Notes: a model not told the origin generated them from the sequence alone. A stretch of 64,000 nt of DNA from JADFXI01 sp963784135 (GCA_963784135.1 CAWAQG010000012.1:248001-312000), one strand, 5' to 3'. Numbered from the stretch's first letter, positions 34,235-42,295 are shown. Made by a program: numbers and translations.

Positions 34235-34987
34235 ATGGTTAACGTCAATAATAAAATTGAGGAATTTCTCAAAAGAAATAAGGGAATCATAATTAAAATT
34301 GCCCGAAAAAGTATAGGCCGTAATTTTAACGAAAAAGAAGCAATGTCAATTGCTTATCTTGCCGGACTGCAGGCCAAAGTATATAAAAGAGATCAATTTC
34401 AAAAGACAAAAGATACCACTGTATTTGTTTGGTATCTAAAAAAAGGCTTTGAAAGTATCCGTGGGCTGGATGGCGGCGAAAGTATCAGTTATGGAAAAAA
34501 TCCGGCATCTGATAACGAATCGAGGTCTATAGATTTCGAGCGGGTATTTTTACCATCTGGTGAGATTGAAGGGAGAGCATACAGTCGAAATTCAAAATAT
34601 GCAGGATATGGGACAGAGGCCGGCTCTGAAACAAAAAGTGAGTTCCATGTCTGCATTAAGTCGTTCAGGGACAAATCAATTTCAAAAAGAATACTGGATA
34701 CGCTAAGGCTCTTAACGCATCAGCACTATTCGACGCCTGCAATCAATGAGCTTGAAAAAATGTACGGGTGTACAAGAAGAGGGACACTATCAAACAAAAT
34801 ACTTAAGGAGCTTATTTCCGAAATCAGCGCCATGGGGATGAAACTTTTCAAGGCTGAATGCCTGAACGGCACATACAGCGTTGTAATAGTATGTGCCGGA
34901 TCCAGAGAAGAGGCCGACCTTTACTTTACTGAATACGGCAAGGTGCTTAAATGCAGTCAGCTTGTGATGCCGGCTATTGCCCAATAG
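34235..34987 (+). CDS. Possible sigma-factor-like regulator
   Basis: The 250-residue protein starts with a segment resembling sigma70 region 2 (EFLKRNKGIIIKIARKSIGR, NEKEAMSIAYLAGLQA). It ends with a helical region that could bind DNA (QHYSTPAINELEKMYGCTRR). The middle is unlike standard sigma factors. It lies 11 bases after the ParB-like gene and upstream of the secretion locus, so it may direct transcription of those genes. The assignment is weak; it could equally be an unrelated replication or regulatory protein. Confidence 0.4.
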   Translation: MVNVNNKIEEFLKRNKGIIIKIARKSIGRNFNEKEAMSIAYLAGLQAKVYKRDQFQKTKDTTVFVWYLKKGFESIRGLDGGESISYGKNPASDNESRSIDFERVFLPSGEIEGRAYSRNSKYAGYGTEAGSETKSEFHVCIKSFRDKSISKRILDTLRLLTHQHYSTPAINELEKMYGCTRRGTLSNKILKELISEISAMGMKLFKAECLNGTYSVVIVCAGSREEADLYFTEYGKVLKCSQLVMPAIAQ

Positions 34988-35092
34988 AGTTTGTTTATAT
35001 TAACGGTCGTAAGTAGTATTTATCAGCGGTAGATAAAGAGTGCTGTCGAAACGGCGGCGTATTATTGAACATGCCGCGAAAGGACAAATATA

Positions 35093-35656
35093 ATGCGGGA
35101 CCATTTTGACGTAAACAGGAATGTGAATGATAACAGATTGACCGGCAGCGTCACCTCTCTGCCGGTCCGCGAGAATGACAGAATGAAGTTCACAATGGAA
35201 ACGAGAGTTTTAAAGGACAATAAGATTTTGGCTTTCCCGCATGTCATAGAGACAAAAGATGAACGGCTAATGGGGATACTCAGCAAAATGAGGGTAGACG
35301 ATATTGTTTACGTCAAAGGCCCCATATCCGGATCCAGATCAATAATAGCAGCCGAGTTGATTAATTTTGGAAATCAGGATATCAATGATGCAACCCTGGT
35401 AGGAACAGTTAAGAAGGCACCCGTTGCACTGGACGATGGAATGAGATTTGTTTTGGAAACGAAAGAACCCCGAAAAAATCAAATATTTATTATCACCCAT
35501 GTTATAGAGACGACAGAAAAAACGGTGATGTCAAAAATGTCCAAAATACGCGCAGGAGATGTAGTGCTCGTCCAGGGCCTGATCGGGAATGGAAGAATTA
35601 TAGCTGAAAACCTAAGTGTATTTGAACAAACGGCCAATCAATGTTCAGCAAAGTAA
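35093..35656 (+). CDS. Tandem OB-fold, single-strand DNA-binding-like protein
   Basis: The 187-residue protein consists of two similar halves of about 85 residues. Compare LTGSVTSLPVRENDRMKFTM with LVGTVKKAPVALDDGMRFVL, and then HVIETKDERLMGILSKMRVD with HVIETTEKTVMSKMSKIRAG. The pattern of five strands ending in VKGPISGSRSIIAAELI fits an OB fold such as SSB or PriB. Conjugative elements often carry such proteins to protect transferred single-stranded DNA. Ends just before the first secretion-block motif. Confidence 0.6.
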   Translation: MRDHFDVNRNVNDNRLTGSVTSLPVRENDRMKFTMETRVLKDNKILAFPHVIETKDERLMGILSKMRVDDIVYVKGPISGSRSIIAAELINFGNQDINDATLVGTVKKAPVALDDGMRFVLETKEPRKNQIFIITHVIETTEKTVMSKMSKIRAGDVVLVQGLIGNGRIIAENLSVFEQTANQCSAK

Positions 35657-35663
35657 TATTTTA
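35650..35663 (+). promoter_or_regulatory. Block-start motif copy 1 (AAAGTAATATTTTA)
   Basis: AAAGTAATATTTTA overlaps the end of the OB-fold gene and lies 15 bases before the RAQPRD gene, the first gene of the Tra block. Five further copies precede other blocks (42282, 48880, 51107, 57429, 62717). Function unknown; promoter core, regulator site or recombination site are possible. Confidence 0.5.
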
Positions 35664-35678
35664 GTCATAGGAGATGCA

Positions 35679-36032
35679 ATGAGAAGATATATTATCACTT
35701 TTATTAGTTTCACACTTTTGTTGGCTGCGCCTCTTTACGGTGAGTCTTTGAGCGATATGCCGCAGATGAAGGACTATAGAGAGGCAAAATCCCTTTCGTA
35801 TCTGCAAAGGGCCTACTTTTCTCTGGAACAAGCGCTCTTTTACACCGAAAAATCGAAATCGACCAAGAGTCTGGTGAGTTTTGACTATGGTAAATTACTG
35901 AACGATTTAGAACTTGTTGAGAAAGACCTCCATGCATATCTTTACCCCAGGAATGAAAAGATAACAGGGGATTATATTCCCTTCAAGATCGAGGGAGATT
36001 ATTTCCTCGAAGATATTATCAACTCAAAATAG
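35679..36032 (+). CDS. RAQPRD-family conjugative element protein
   Basis: The 117-residue protein has a signal peptide (cleavage after about LYG) and a helical body ending in SFDYGKLLNDLELVEKDLHA, then PRNEKITGDYIPFKIEGDY. This fits the RAQPRD family (R-FDYxxLxxDL, PRxxPR, PLxGDY), periplasmic proteins found at the head of ICE-type conjugation operons. It has a GGAG site and is followed in 9 bases by the TraA-like pilin. The exact role in the secretion complex is not known. Confidence 0.7.
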   Translation: MRRYIITFISFTLLLAAPLYGESLSDMPQMKDYREAKSLSYLQRAYFSLEQALFYTEKSKSTKSLVSFDYGKLLNDLELVEKDLHAYLYPRNEKITGDYIPFKIEGDYFLEDIINSK

Positions 36033-36041
36033 GAGGAGAAC

Positions 36042-36380
36042 ATGAGAAAGTTTACAGTTGTGGATTTGGTTTTAGTTGGAGTAATCATCGGAATCGGCAT
36101 TTTAGCCAATGCAGATACCACTTATGCTGCTGCTCAGCCAAACAATTTGATAGATATTTACAACGTGGCCAAAAACGCTGTCACAGGTATCTATGGGGCA
36201 TTGTTTACCATAGCAGCAGGCGTAATCGGGATTATCGAATATTTTATGAGCGGCAAGAACATAGGAATGCTATTCACATGTGTTGTGGTCGGCGTTGCTC
36301 CGCATGTACTCATTGGGTTAATAGGTCTCCTGTTTCCCGGCGTCGAAACTGGGGCTAATTCCAACCCTATAAACCAATAG
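36042..36380 (+). CDS. TraA/VirB2-like pilin candidate
   Basis: The 112-residue product has a signal peptide ending near TTYAAA, followed by two hydrophobic segments (AVTGIYGALFTIAAGVIGII and LFTCVVVGVAPHVLIGLIGL) with a short polar loop. This matches the layout of conjugative pilins. Its place before traL, between a RAQPRD gene and traL, is where traA sits in F-type systems. Sequence identity to TraA is not evident, so the call rests on topology and order. An AGGAGG site precedes the ATG. Confidence 0.6.
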   Translation: MRKFTVVDLVLVGVIIGIGILANADTTYAAAQPNNLIDIYNVAKNAVTGIYGALFTIAAGVIGIIEYFMSGKNIGMLFTCVVVGVAPHVLIGLIGLLFPGVETGANSNPINQ

Positions 36381-36393
36381 ACAGGCATCAGGA

Positions 36394-36708
36394 ATGCGAT
36401 ACCGTGTGCCTAAGGCGCTTAACACGCCGCTGTTGTTTTTCGGACTGCCGGCGGATGATCTGGCTATCGTAGTTGTTTTTGTATCAATTCTAATCGTAGT
36501 TTTTAAAAGCGCCGGATTCCAGCAGTCCATACTCGGTATTATCATACCAATTATTATTGGTTTGCTAATAGCATTAGTGCTTAAAAAGATTGCCGAGGTA
36601 AGGCCGGTAGGGTATATTCGCCACATTATGCATAAATACGGCGTGTGGAATGACAAAATGAGGGCAAACCATCTTATTGCCCCTGGAAAGAAATTGTATT
36701 CACCTTAA
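36394..36708 (+). CDS. traL: TraL-like conjugative pilus assembly protein
   Basis: TraL is a small inner-membrane protein of F-type conjugation systems (VirB3-like). The 104-residue protein opens with RVPKALNTPLLFFGLPADDL, like the P-LxxPP-ilfw-xxDE start of the family. It has two adjacent helices and then a conserved cytoplasmic end (EVRPVGYIRHIMHKYGVWND). Followed after 11 bases by traE, as in F. Confidence 0.8.
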   Translation: MRYRVPKALNTPLLFFGLPADDLAIVVVFVSILIVVFKSAGFQQSILGIIIPIIIGLLIALVLKKIAEVRPVGYIRHIMHKYGVWNDKMRANHLIAPGKKLYSP

Positions 36709-36719
36709 AAGGAGAATTT

Positions 36720-37316
36720 GTGTTTTCATCCGAAAAAAAATCGTGGATGCTTATAGCAAAATATGCCGGTGAAGGGGCGGCATGGAAGATGATGTCGGTC
36801 ATTCTTCTGCTCGTTGTTGTGTTTTTGGCAGTTGCTCTTGTCAAATCCTCGCAGACCCCAAGGCGCGCCTATATAGTCCCAGGGGCCCGGCCCGGCATTT
36901 ATGCTCCGGGCGAGGCGATAGAGGACGTATTACTGAGCATCGCTGAAAATTTTGTCATGCTTATTGCGTCTGTAACATCCGATACTGCGGATATCGTTAC
37001 AAAACGCTCTTCGCGGTATTTAAGCCCGTTATACAGATCAAGGTTTTATGATGACCAGAAAATGGTCATCGATTCATTGAAGGACGGCGATATCAGCTTT
37101 CTTTTTTCCCCTGAAACACATGAAATTAAGAAAATCGATGAAAAGACATATATGGTCACTATCAAGGGAGAGAGAAGCGTGCTGGGCGGAGGAGAGGTCA
37201 AGAAAAAAGAAAAGTTCTATTATGAGGTTTTCTTGGAGGCAACGGCGCCTAATGATATGAATATATACGGGTTCCATATTACGGATATGAGGAAGGGGCA
37301 ACTTTCAGGGTCATGA
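36720..37316 (+). CDS. traE: TraE-like (VirB8-type) conjugation protein
   Basis: TraE is an inner-membrane protein with a short cytoplasmic N-terminus, one helix (MMSVILLLVVVFLAVALVKS) and a periplasmic VirB8-like domain. The 198-residue length and the segment SRYLSPLYRSRFYDDQKMVI match the family. GTG start with AAGGAG. Its stop overlaps the traK start by 4 nt, so the next gene is translationally coupled. Confidence 0.8.
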   Translation: MFSSEKKSWMLIAKYAGEGAAWKMMSVILLLVVVFLAVALVKSSQTPRRAYIVPGARPGIYAPGEAIEDVLLSIAENFVMLIASVTSDTADIVTKRSSRYLSPLYRSRFYDDQKMVIDSLKDGDISFLFSPETHEIKKIDEKTYMVTIKGERSVLGGGEVKKKEKFYYEVFLEATAPNDMNIYGFHITDMRKGQLSGS

Positions 37317-38203
37317 ATAAACAAACAAGGATGGGCGATAGGCAATGGGAAAGGGCAAATAACAGAGGTCGTGCAAGGAGGGGCAGGAAAAGTGCAATTG
37401 GACAAAAAACTGCAGCCCATAGCCTATCGTTTCCGGCATATGTTGTTCCCATTGCCTATAGCATATTGTCTATTGCCTTATTTTGTTTTTGCCTTTTGCC
37501 TTCTTTTGCCTTTGCTATTGACGGTAAACGTTTTGTTGAATGGAACGGCGAGGTTATTCTGATAAATGCCGGGGTAAATAAGGCTGTGCAAGTTAATTTT
37601 CCTTTACCTGTACAGGAGGTAATAAAGGCCACCGAAGGAATCGACGTTCAAATCAGAGAGAAGACTATTTTTGTCAAAACACTATCGGCAGATTTAACAG
37701 ATACACAAATATTTGTTTCAGCCCAAGGGGTCACGTATCCCATTCTCGTGAAAATATCGCCGGAAAACAACGATTTTGTTGTGGATATTCGGGATATGAG
37801 ACAGGTCATTGCGCAACAGGTCAAGGAGGAACAGCGTCTGACCAAAGACATAGACCCTGTAACACTTGCTGTCGCAATGGCGAGGGATGAGCCGCTTGCA
37901 GGGTTCTCGATCACCCAAAAAGACCAGCTACTCCAAAGATTCAATAAGAACGGCATGCTTGAAGCAAGGGTCAAAAGAGTATATCAGTCTCCCTTTTTCA
38001 CCGGATTTATTGTGGAGTTGAAAAATAAGTCAATTCTGCCCTTGGTAATATCGGAGCAGGATTTTGTAGGTCCTAATGTAGCAGCTGTTGCACTTGAAAG
38101 AGAGAGCGGCTATATGGCCCCGACTCCCCAGGATGCCGAAACAGCAGTAACAGGACAGCATAAAATGCTTGTATACCTGGTTGTTGTCCCCGGAGGTCAA
38201 TAA
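37313..38203 (+). CDS. traK: TraK-like (VirB9-type) secretion protein with repeat-derived N-terminus
   Basis: TraK is the periplasmic protein of the F-type core complex that binds TraV and TraB. From about residue 65 the product fits: the signal cleavage near FAFA, VNFPLPVQEVIKATEGIDVQ, and a beta-rich C-terminus. The ATGA overlap with traE fixes the start, so the signal peptide carries an unusual polar extension of about 45 residues (MGDRQWERANNRGRARRGRK). It is encoded by a GCCTATW-type heptamer element whose second arm also encodes the hydrophobic core (PIAYSILSIAL). Its effect on export is unknown. Confidence 0.75.
   Translation: MNKQTRMGDRQWERANNRGRARRGRKSAIGQKTAAHSLSFPAYVVPIAYSILSIALFCFCLLPSFAFAIDGKRFVEWNGEVILINAGVNKAVQVNFPLPVQEVIKATEGIDVQIREKTIFVKTLSADLTDTQIFVSAQGVTYPILVKISPENNDFVVDIRDMRQVIAQQVKEEQRLTKDIDPVTLAVAMARDEPLAGFSITQKDQLLQRFNKNGMLEARVKRVYQSPFFTGFIVELKNKSILPLVISEQDFVGPNVAAVALERESGYMAPTPQDAETAVTGQHKMLVYLVVVPGGQ
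37331..37480. repeat. GGCGATA/GCCTATA heptamer element in the traK 5' end
   Basis: Left arm GGGCGATAGGCAATGGGAAA and right arms CCCATAGCCTATCG and CCCATTGCCTATAGC are built of 7-nt units in opposite orientation. The element lies inside the first 55 codons of traK and is translated. Related elements occur at 45717 and 47080, again at gene starts. Confidence 0.75.
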
Positions 38204-38208
38204 AGTAT

Positions 38209-39465
38209 ATGCCGGATGTGAATCCTCCCGAATCAATAGATGTTGAAAAAATATCACCTGAAAGACGTCCCTCGGGCATTAGTAGATTTTTCTTCGGCAG
38301 CCTGACGAGAACTATGGCGACGATTGTAATAGCCTTTATCGGTGTTGCAATCATTAATGCACTTTTAGCCGGACCCAACAGTGCAAAGAAAAACACCAAT
38401 GGGAAAAGTCAAAACCAGTCCAGGGATGATCTTGCCGAAGCAAACAGACTATTAAGCGAGAAGAACAAAACTGACCAGGAAAAGCTGTTAAATCTTACAA
38501 AGGAAAATCAGGCACTGAAAGGCCAGGGGCTCAGGGAAGAAATAAGGCTTCAACCCCCGGTATCTGCACAGCAGCCATGGGTGGGACGGCAATCTCCGTC
38601 TGCCTCCGCAGCGGCTGACACGCAGAAGCATGCCCCCGTATTTTCAAGCCCTGGAGAGGCTGTAAATTTTATGGCAGCCCAGGAACAAAAGAAGGCCGGC
38701 GTTCCATCTTATAAGCCGATGCAGCGGGTTTTGCCGCCGCCGGAAGCGCTCTCGACTCAGGCACATCAGGCCCAGTCTCTCACAGCGGCAACTTCTCAGG
38801 ACAATAACAAAGAGTATGAGAAGAACCTCCTGGGAGGTTCACGAGCATTAGGTTCACTCTCGCACGGGGTTGCCGCGGTCTCCGGACTCCCTTATCCTCT
38901 TGTTATTGATCTTACCTCTGTTTCAGTGGGCCCGAATGCTACAAGCCGTCCAATAAAAGATTGTTCAATCATCGGAGCTGCAAGCGCCGATTTATCAGCA
39001 GGGAGAGTATACATGCAGGCCAAGACATTAAATTGTTATATAGGAGGCGAGTATATTGAGCAGGCTGTTGACGGGTATATAGTTGATTTGAATGATGGGC
39101 TTATCGGACTGAAAGGAAGGGTCGATGAGCAGTCGGGCCCTTATATAGCAGAACTTATTTTAGCGTCTTTTGCCGGCGGGATTTCAAAAGGATTGGCTGT
39201 CGGGGAAACAACGTCAATGGTGAGCGCTTCAACTGGTACAGTCACTACCAGCCTTACCGGCAGCGCTATGCGCGAAGGTTTATATAGTGGAGCGAGCAGC
39301 GCCGCTGAAAAACTGGCCCAAAAACTGGAACAAAAGGCGGACAAGTTCATGCCGTTCGTTGAGGTCAAGCCAACGGATAAAGTGCAAATTGTCTTTTCAA
39401 GGGGAGTGCATATACCTGATGGCTATCATGGCGTTAATATGCGGGAACTTACATGGATAAAATAG
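38209..39465 (+). CDS. traB: TraB-like (VirB10-type) secretion channel protein
   Basis: TraB spans from the inner membrane to the outer-membrane core. The 418-residue protein has a cytoplasmic N-terminus, one helix (MATIVIAFIGVAIINALLAG), a coiled and Pro/Gln-rich linker (residues about 75-210), and the beta-barrel domain (PYPLVIDLTSVSVGPNATSR, AGRVYMQAKTLNCY, VEVKPTDKVQIVFSRGVHI). Length is close to F TraB (475). It overlaps traV by 13 nt. Confidence 0.85.
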   Translation: MPDVNPPESIDVEKISPERRPSGISRFFFGSLTRTMATIVIAFIGVAIINALLAGPNSAKKNTNGKSQNQSRDDLAEANRLLSEKNKTDQEKLLNLTKENQALKGQGLREEIRLQPPVSAQQPWVGRQSPSASAAADTQKHAPVFSSPGEAVNFMAAQEQKKAGVPSYKPMQRVLPPPEALSTQAHQAQSLTAATSQDNNKEYEKNLLGGSRALGSLSHGVAAVSGLPYPLVIDLTSVSVGPNATSRPIKDCSIIGAASADLSAGRVYMQAKTLNCYIGGEYIEQAVDGYIVDLNDGLIGLKGRVDEQSGPYIAELILASFAGGISKGLAVGETTSMVSASTGTVTTSLTGSAMREGLYSGASSAAEKLAQKLEQKADKFMPFVEVKPTDKVQIVFSRGVHIPDGYHGVNMRELTWIK

Positions 39466-39884
39466 CATCTCTCCCGGTCGGGGTTTCTGGACGCGCCATC
39501 CTGACTGCCGTATTAATAGTTTTCATTTTTTCCCTTAATGGCTGCGGAACAACGGAAAGGAAAAACTACACGGCAACGTTGCCGGTTAAGGACAAAGTGA
39601 GCGATACCTTGAATGAAACAATAGCACTTTTGGAGAAGAGGGCAAACAACACTGATAAAATCATTGGATATACTGCACCGGGTATGCCGCTGCGATTGCC
39701 CGGAAAGGTAATGCGTATATATATAGCACCAATGAAATCACCGATGGGCCGTTTGATCGGCGAGCACTATGTATGGGCAATTGTCCAGGAAGAAAGCTGG
39801 TGGACGCCGGATAATACAGGTTTGGATACCATAGTTCCCGCCGACATATATAAGAAAAATATTCCTGATCAGGAGAAAAAATAA
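39453..39884 (+). CDS. traV: TraV-like outer-membrane lipoprotein
   Basis: TraV is the VirB7-like lipoprotein of F-type cores. The 143-residue protein has a signal peptide with lipobox LNGC and the family core PLRLPGKVMRIYIAPMKSPM, then HYVWAIVQEESWW. Gene order traL-E-K-B-V is the F order (without traP). It is followed by an unknown gene exactly where traC is expected. Confidence 0.75.
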   Translation: MDKIASLPVGVSGRAILTAVLIVFIFSLNGCGTTERKNYTATLPVKDKVSDTLNETIALLEKRANNTDKIIGYTAPGMPLRLPGKVMRIYIAPMKSPMGRLIGEHYVWAIVQEESWWTPDNTGLDTIVPADIYKKNIPDQEKK

Positions 39885-40541
39885 GTGGATATAAGCCCGT
39901 ACTGGAAGGAAGAAGAAGGGATATCGATATTGTCTGACGGGTGCCTCGGATTTGTTTGCGATGCCAAATACCTCAAAGAGGGGTGCTGTAAAAGCGGGCC
40001 GGCCGATAAAAATATCAGCAGTTTTCAGAGCATTCATAACGAATTCCTTGATTCAACAATCGCAGCTGTCAAAACTAATATCAGACTCGAATACGCAGGG
40101 AACAGTCTTAAAACATTTTTATGGCCGGAGTATGCCAGGGACAGAATGAAAAGAATTTACGACGATGCCTTTGAAAAAGTAATGCGCTTAAAAGAACAAA
40201 TAGCTGATGCGCCGGATTTGTTGTCGGCCATGCAGCTTTCACAGATTGTTGCAACGAAGAAATATTATCTCTATATAGCCGCCAGGAAAAACAGCGTATA
40301 TAACTTGGCAGGGAAAATGGATTTCTCTCATGCCATATGCGGCGCCAGGGAGTCCATACTGATAAATTCAGATAATATTATTACAGATATGTCCATCTGC
40401 TATAACCTGGGATTCTGGCCGGTGGTATTGCCGGCAAAGTTATTTCAGAAGCAGGCGCGATTTTTAAGCCTTCCGCTTGGGGCAGACCCCCGCTTTCTTT
40501 TCAGGATGGGGCTATTTGCGGGGAATGTTGAGAATGCATAA
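39885..40541 (+). CDS. Unknown protein in the traC position
   Basis: The 218-residue product has no signal peptide. It opens with SPYWKEEEGISILSDGCLGF, somewhat like the beginning of the N-terminal domain of TraC/VirB4 (a beta hairpin with LPYRDYN...MGF in F TraC). It continues with helices (RDRMKRIYDDAFEKVMRLKE). It lacks Walker motifs entirely, so it cannot be an ATPase. It may be a stripped remnant of TraC's N-terminal domain or an unrelated assembly protein; the similarity is weak. It begins with GTG right at the traV stop and overlaps the next gene. Confidence 0.4.
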   Translation: MDISPYWKEEEGISILSDGCLGFVCDAKYLKEGCCKSGPADKNISSFQSIHNEFLDSTIAAVKTNIRLEYAGNSLKTFLWPEYARDRMKRIYDDAFEKVMRLKEQIADAPDLLSAMQLSQIVATKKYYLYIAARKNSVYNLAGKMDFSHAICGARESILINSDNIITDMSICYNLGFWPVVLPAKLFQKQARFLSLPLGADPRFLFRMGLFAGNVENA

Positions 40542-41025
40542 GTTCTGGTCGCTGCTATTTATTTTTATATCAGTTCCGGGTCTTCTCTATGCGCAGGATA
40601 TAATAAGGACTTCAAGGTATGATCGGGCGGGCATGTCGACCAACAATTCTGACAAAATTGATGTTTTAAGGGGAAAATATACCATACCTTCACGTTCGTC
40701 GATAATATCTCCCTCTTTTGGCGATGATATAATCCTGGCGGTCCGCAGAACGGATATTAAGGGAGATGATGGTCCCTCCCTTCAGCCTGAAAAAAAGCCC
40801 GTTCTCTATAACGACGATGCCTTGACAACATACTATATGCTTTTCAAAAAAGAGCCCGTAATAATAGGTGCTCATTCCTATTCCTTTGATGTTTATGGGG
40901 CCCGGTATCAAATCCATTATGTAAAAAACGGTTATGTAAAAACAAAAGTTATTTCAGTGAATGAGGCGTTTGTATCTCAGGACAACTATCTGCTTAAGGT
41001 ATGGGGACCCAAAAAACATGAATAA
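40525..41025 (+). CDS. Secreted protein of the Tra block, unknown
   Basis: About 166 residues starting with a clear signal peptide (FWSLLFIFISVPGLLYA, cut before QDII). The body is beta-rich with basic segments (RGKYTIPSRSSIISPSFGDD, DVYGARYQIHYVKNGYVKTK). No family recognised. ATG 40525 or 40534, both within the previous gene's end, indicate coupling. A periplasmic accessory role in the secretion system is inferred from its position only. Confidence 0.6.
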   Translation: MLRMHKFWSLLFIFISVPGLLYAQDIIRTSRYDRAGMSTNNSDKIDVLRGKYTIPSRSSIISPSFGDDIILAVRRTDIKGDDGPSLQPEKKPVLYNDDALTTYYMLFKKEPVIIGAHSYSFDVYGARYQIHYVKNGYVKTKVISVNEAFVSQDNYLLKVWGPKKHE

Positions 41026-41043
41026 AAATACTAATGAAAATAA

Positions 41044-41080
41044 TCCCCCTCTCCCCCCTTTGAAAAAGGGGGGAGAGGGG
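41044..41080. repeat. CCCCCTCTCCCCCC palindrome at a gene start
   Basis: TCCCCCTCTCCCCCCTTTGA followed by AAAAGGGGGGAGAGGGGGA is a near-perfect hairpin. It lies where the start codon of the next lipoprotein should be. Confidence 0.75.
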
Positions 41081-41097
41081 GATTTGTCGTATCATGC

Positions 41098-41373
41098 CTG
41101 ATTATATTACTTGCAGCCTATGGATGTGCAACAACGGACAATCATTCGGGGGGTGTGCAAGACGCTAAAAGTGTGACCAATAAAGATACGGGAAAAGAAG
41201 GAAATATGAAAAAATCACCCTATGCAGAGCCATATAAATATATTTGGGAGCCGCAAATACTGCAGGAAATTATTGTCCCGGCCGCAATCAGGGGAGGGGT
41301 ATTTTATCCTGCGCACAAGGAGACAGTGATCGTGAAGCCGGCAGAACCTGTCTTGAGATCATTGGAACAATAA
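41098..41373 (+). CDS. Small lipoprotein of the Tra block; start disrupted by a repeat
   Basis: The frame LIILLAAYGCATTDNHSGGV is a lipoprotein signal segment with lipobox AAYGC, followed by IWEPQILQEIIVPAAIRGGV and FYPAHKETVIVKPAEP. No ATG, GTG or TTG lies between the upstream stop (41041) and the lipobox; the palindrome at 41044-41080 fills that space. The coordinate given uses a CTG; GTG 41155 would lose the lipobox. The true start was probably replaced by the repeat, or a rare start codon is used. Family unknown. Confidence 0.5.
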   Translation: MIILLAAYGCATTDNHSGGVQDAKSVTNKDTGKEGNMKKSPYAEPYKYIWEPQILQEIIVPAAIRGGVFYPAHKETVIVKPAEPVLRSLEQ

Positions 41374-41387
41374 AAGGACTGAAAGCA

Positions 41388-41678
41388 ATGAAAATAATGT
41401 TTTTTGCACTGACAGTAGCCATTCTGATTATGCCTCAATTCTGCTATGCGGAAAGTCCTGATAATAAGGGAGCGGATGAGGAATACATGCTGCTGCTGAG
41501 GTTTGCATTAGAAACAACACAGACCTCATTGCCGGCAGAAGCGGAACAGGACAAGGCAAACGAGACAGTGCAAAATAAGAAAATCATTATTACTGTAATT
41601 CCTGACTCTTCCTGCCTCTTCCCCCCGATTGCCCTTAGGGTCTGCTCACAAATAACTTGTGCGCAGACCCTAAATTAA
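41388..41678 (+). CDS. Small secreted protein, unknown, possibly truncated
   Basis: A 96-residue product with a good signal peptide (MFFALTVAILIMPQFCYA, cut before ESPD) and a short helical acidic part. The last 20 residues come from a strong hairpin (41636-41672) and the edge of the Uma2 gene, so the original C-terminus was probably lost. Last gene of the first Tra block. No family recognised. Confidence 0.5.
   Translation: MKIMFFALTVAILIMPQFCYAESPDNKGADEEYMLLLRFALETTQTSLPAEAEQDKANETVQNKKIIITVIPDSSCLFPPIALRVCSQITCAQTLN
41636..41672. terminator. Strong hairpin between convergent genes
   Basis: TAGGGTCTGC with CACAA pairs to TTGTG with GCAGACCCTA around a loop of five bases, with single mismatched bases. 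It overlaps the ends of the small secreted protein and of the Uma2 gene. It could stop transcription from both sides, though no long T-run follows. Confidence 0.5.
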
Positions 41679-42236
41679 TTGCTCGGTCTTCTCGAAAATA
41701 TCGGAGAGGCTTAATTCTATTTCAAAGGTGTGCAGTTTAAGGGTTTCATCCCAGTTGAGCAGTTCCGGCATGCCATATTTGCCGTTTTCCAGGATATACT
41801 TCTCTGCATATTCGGCCTCGGGGTGCACCAGCAGGTATTCCTTAACTCCAAACCGCTCGTAGAGCGCCTTTTTTTCCTTCTTGTCCTTAAGCTCTGTGGA
41901 AGGCGAAATCACTTCGACAATCAGGTCAGGAGCGCCCTGGATGTTATTTTCGGTAATTTTGCTCTTGTCGCAGACAACAAAGACATCCGGCTGAACAATA
42001 GTATGTTCGTCAAAGACAACATCGGCGGGGGAGAAAAAAGGGACGCAGCCTTTTAGCTTGTCCTTATTTCTATCGAGAACGCTGCTTAGATTCCAGACAA
42101 TCCGTTGATGCCGTGGCTTCGGTGCGGGACTCATGTCGTAAGCTTTGCCGTCGATTATCTCCCACCGTTCCTCATCAGGCCAGGAAAGATAATCGGTGTA
42201 AGTATAGCGGCTGTCTTTTTTAATTGCCAGGGGCAT
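41670..42236 (-). CDS. Uma2-family (DUF820) putative endonuclease
   Basis: The 188-residue protein is a typical Uma2/DUF820 member: TDYLSWPDEERWEIIDGKAY, VQPDVFVVC (catalytic Asp region of the PD-(D/E)xK fold), APDLIVEVISPST and KKALYERFGVKEYLLVHPE. These single genes are common and often mobile; their biological role is unclear. It is in the opposite direction to the secretion genes and lies just before block-start motif 2, so it looks like inserted cargo. Confidence 0.85.
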   Translation of the reverse strand: MPLAIKKDSRYTYTDYLSWPDEERWEIIDGKAYDMSPAPKPRHQRIVWNLSSVLDRNKDKLKGCVPFFSPADVVFDEHTIVQPDVFVVCDKSKITENNIQGAPDLIVEVISPSTELKDKKEKKALYERFGVKEYLLVHPEAEYAEKYILENGKYGMPELLNWDETLKLHTFEIELSLSDIFEKTEQLI

Positions 42237-42281
42237 AAGAAATTATAGCACAAAAAGATTGTTCGTTCTCAACTGGAGGCG

Positions 42282-42295
42282 GAAAGTAATATTTA
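42282..42295 (+). promoter_or_regulatory. Block-start motif copy 2 (GAAAGTAATATTTA)
   Basis: The motif lies about 45 bases beyond the Uma2 start codon and 109 bases before the secretin gene, the first gene of the pilus block. Confidence 0.5.
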
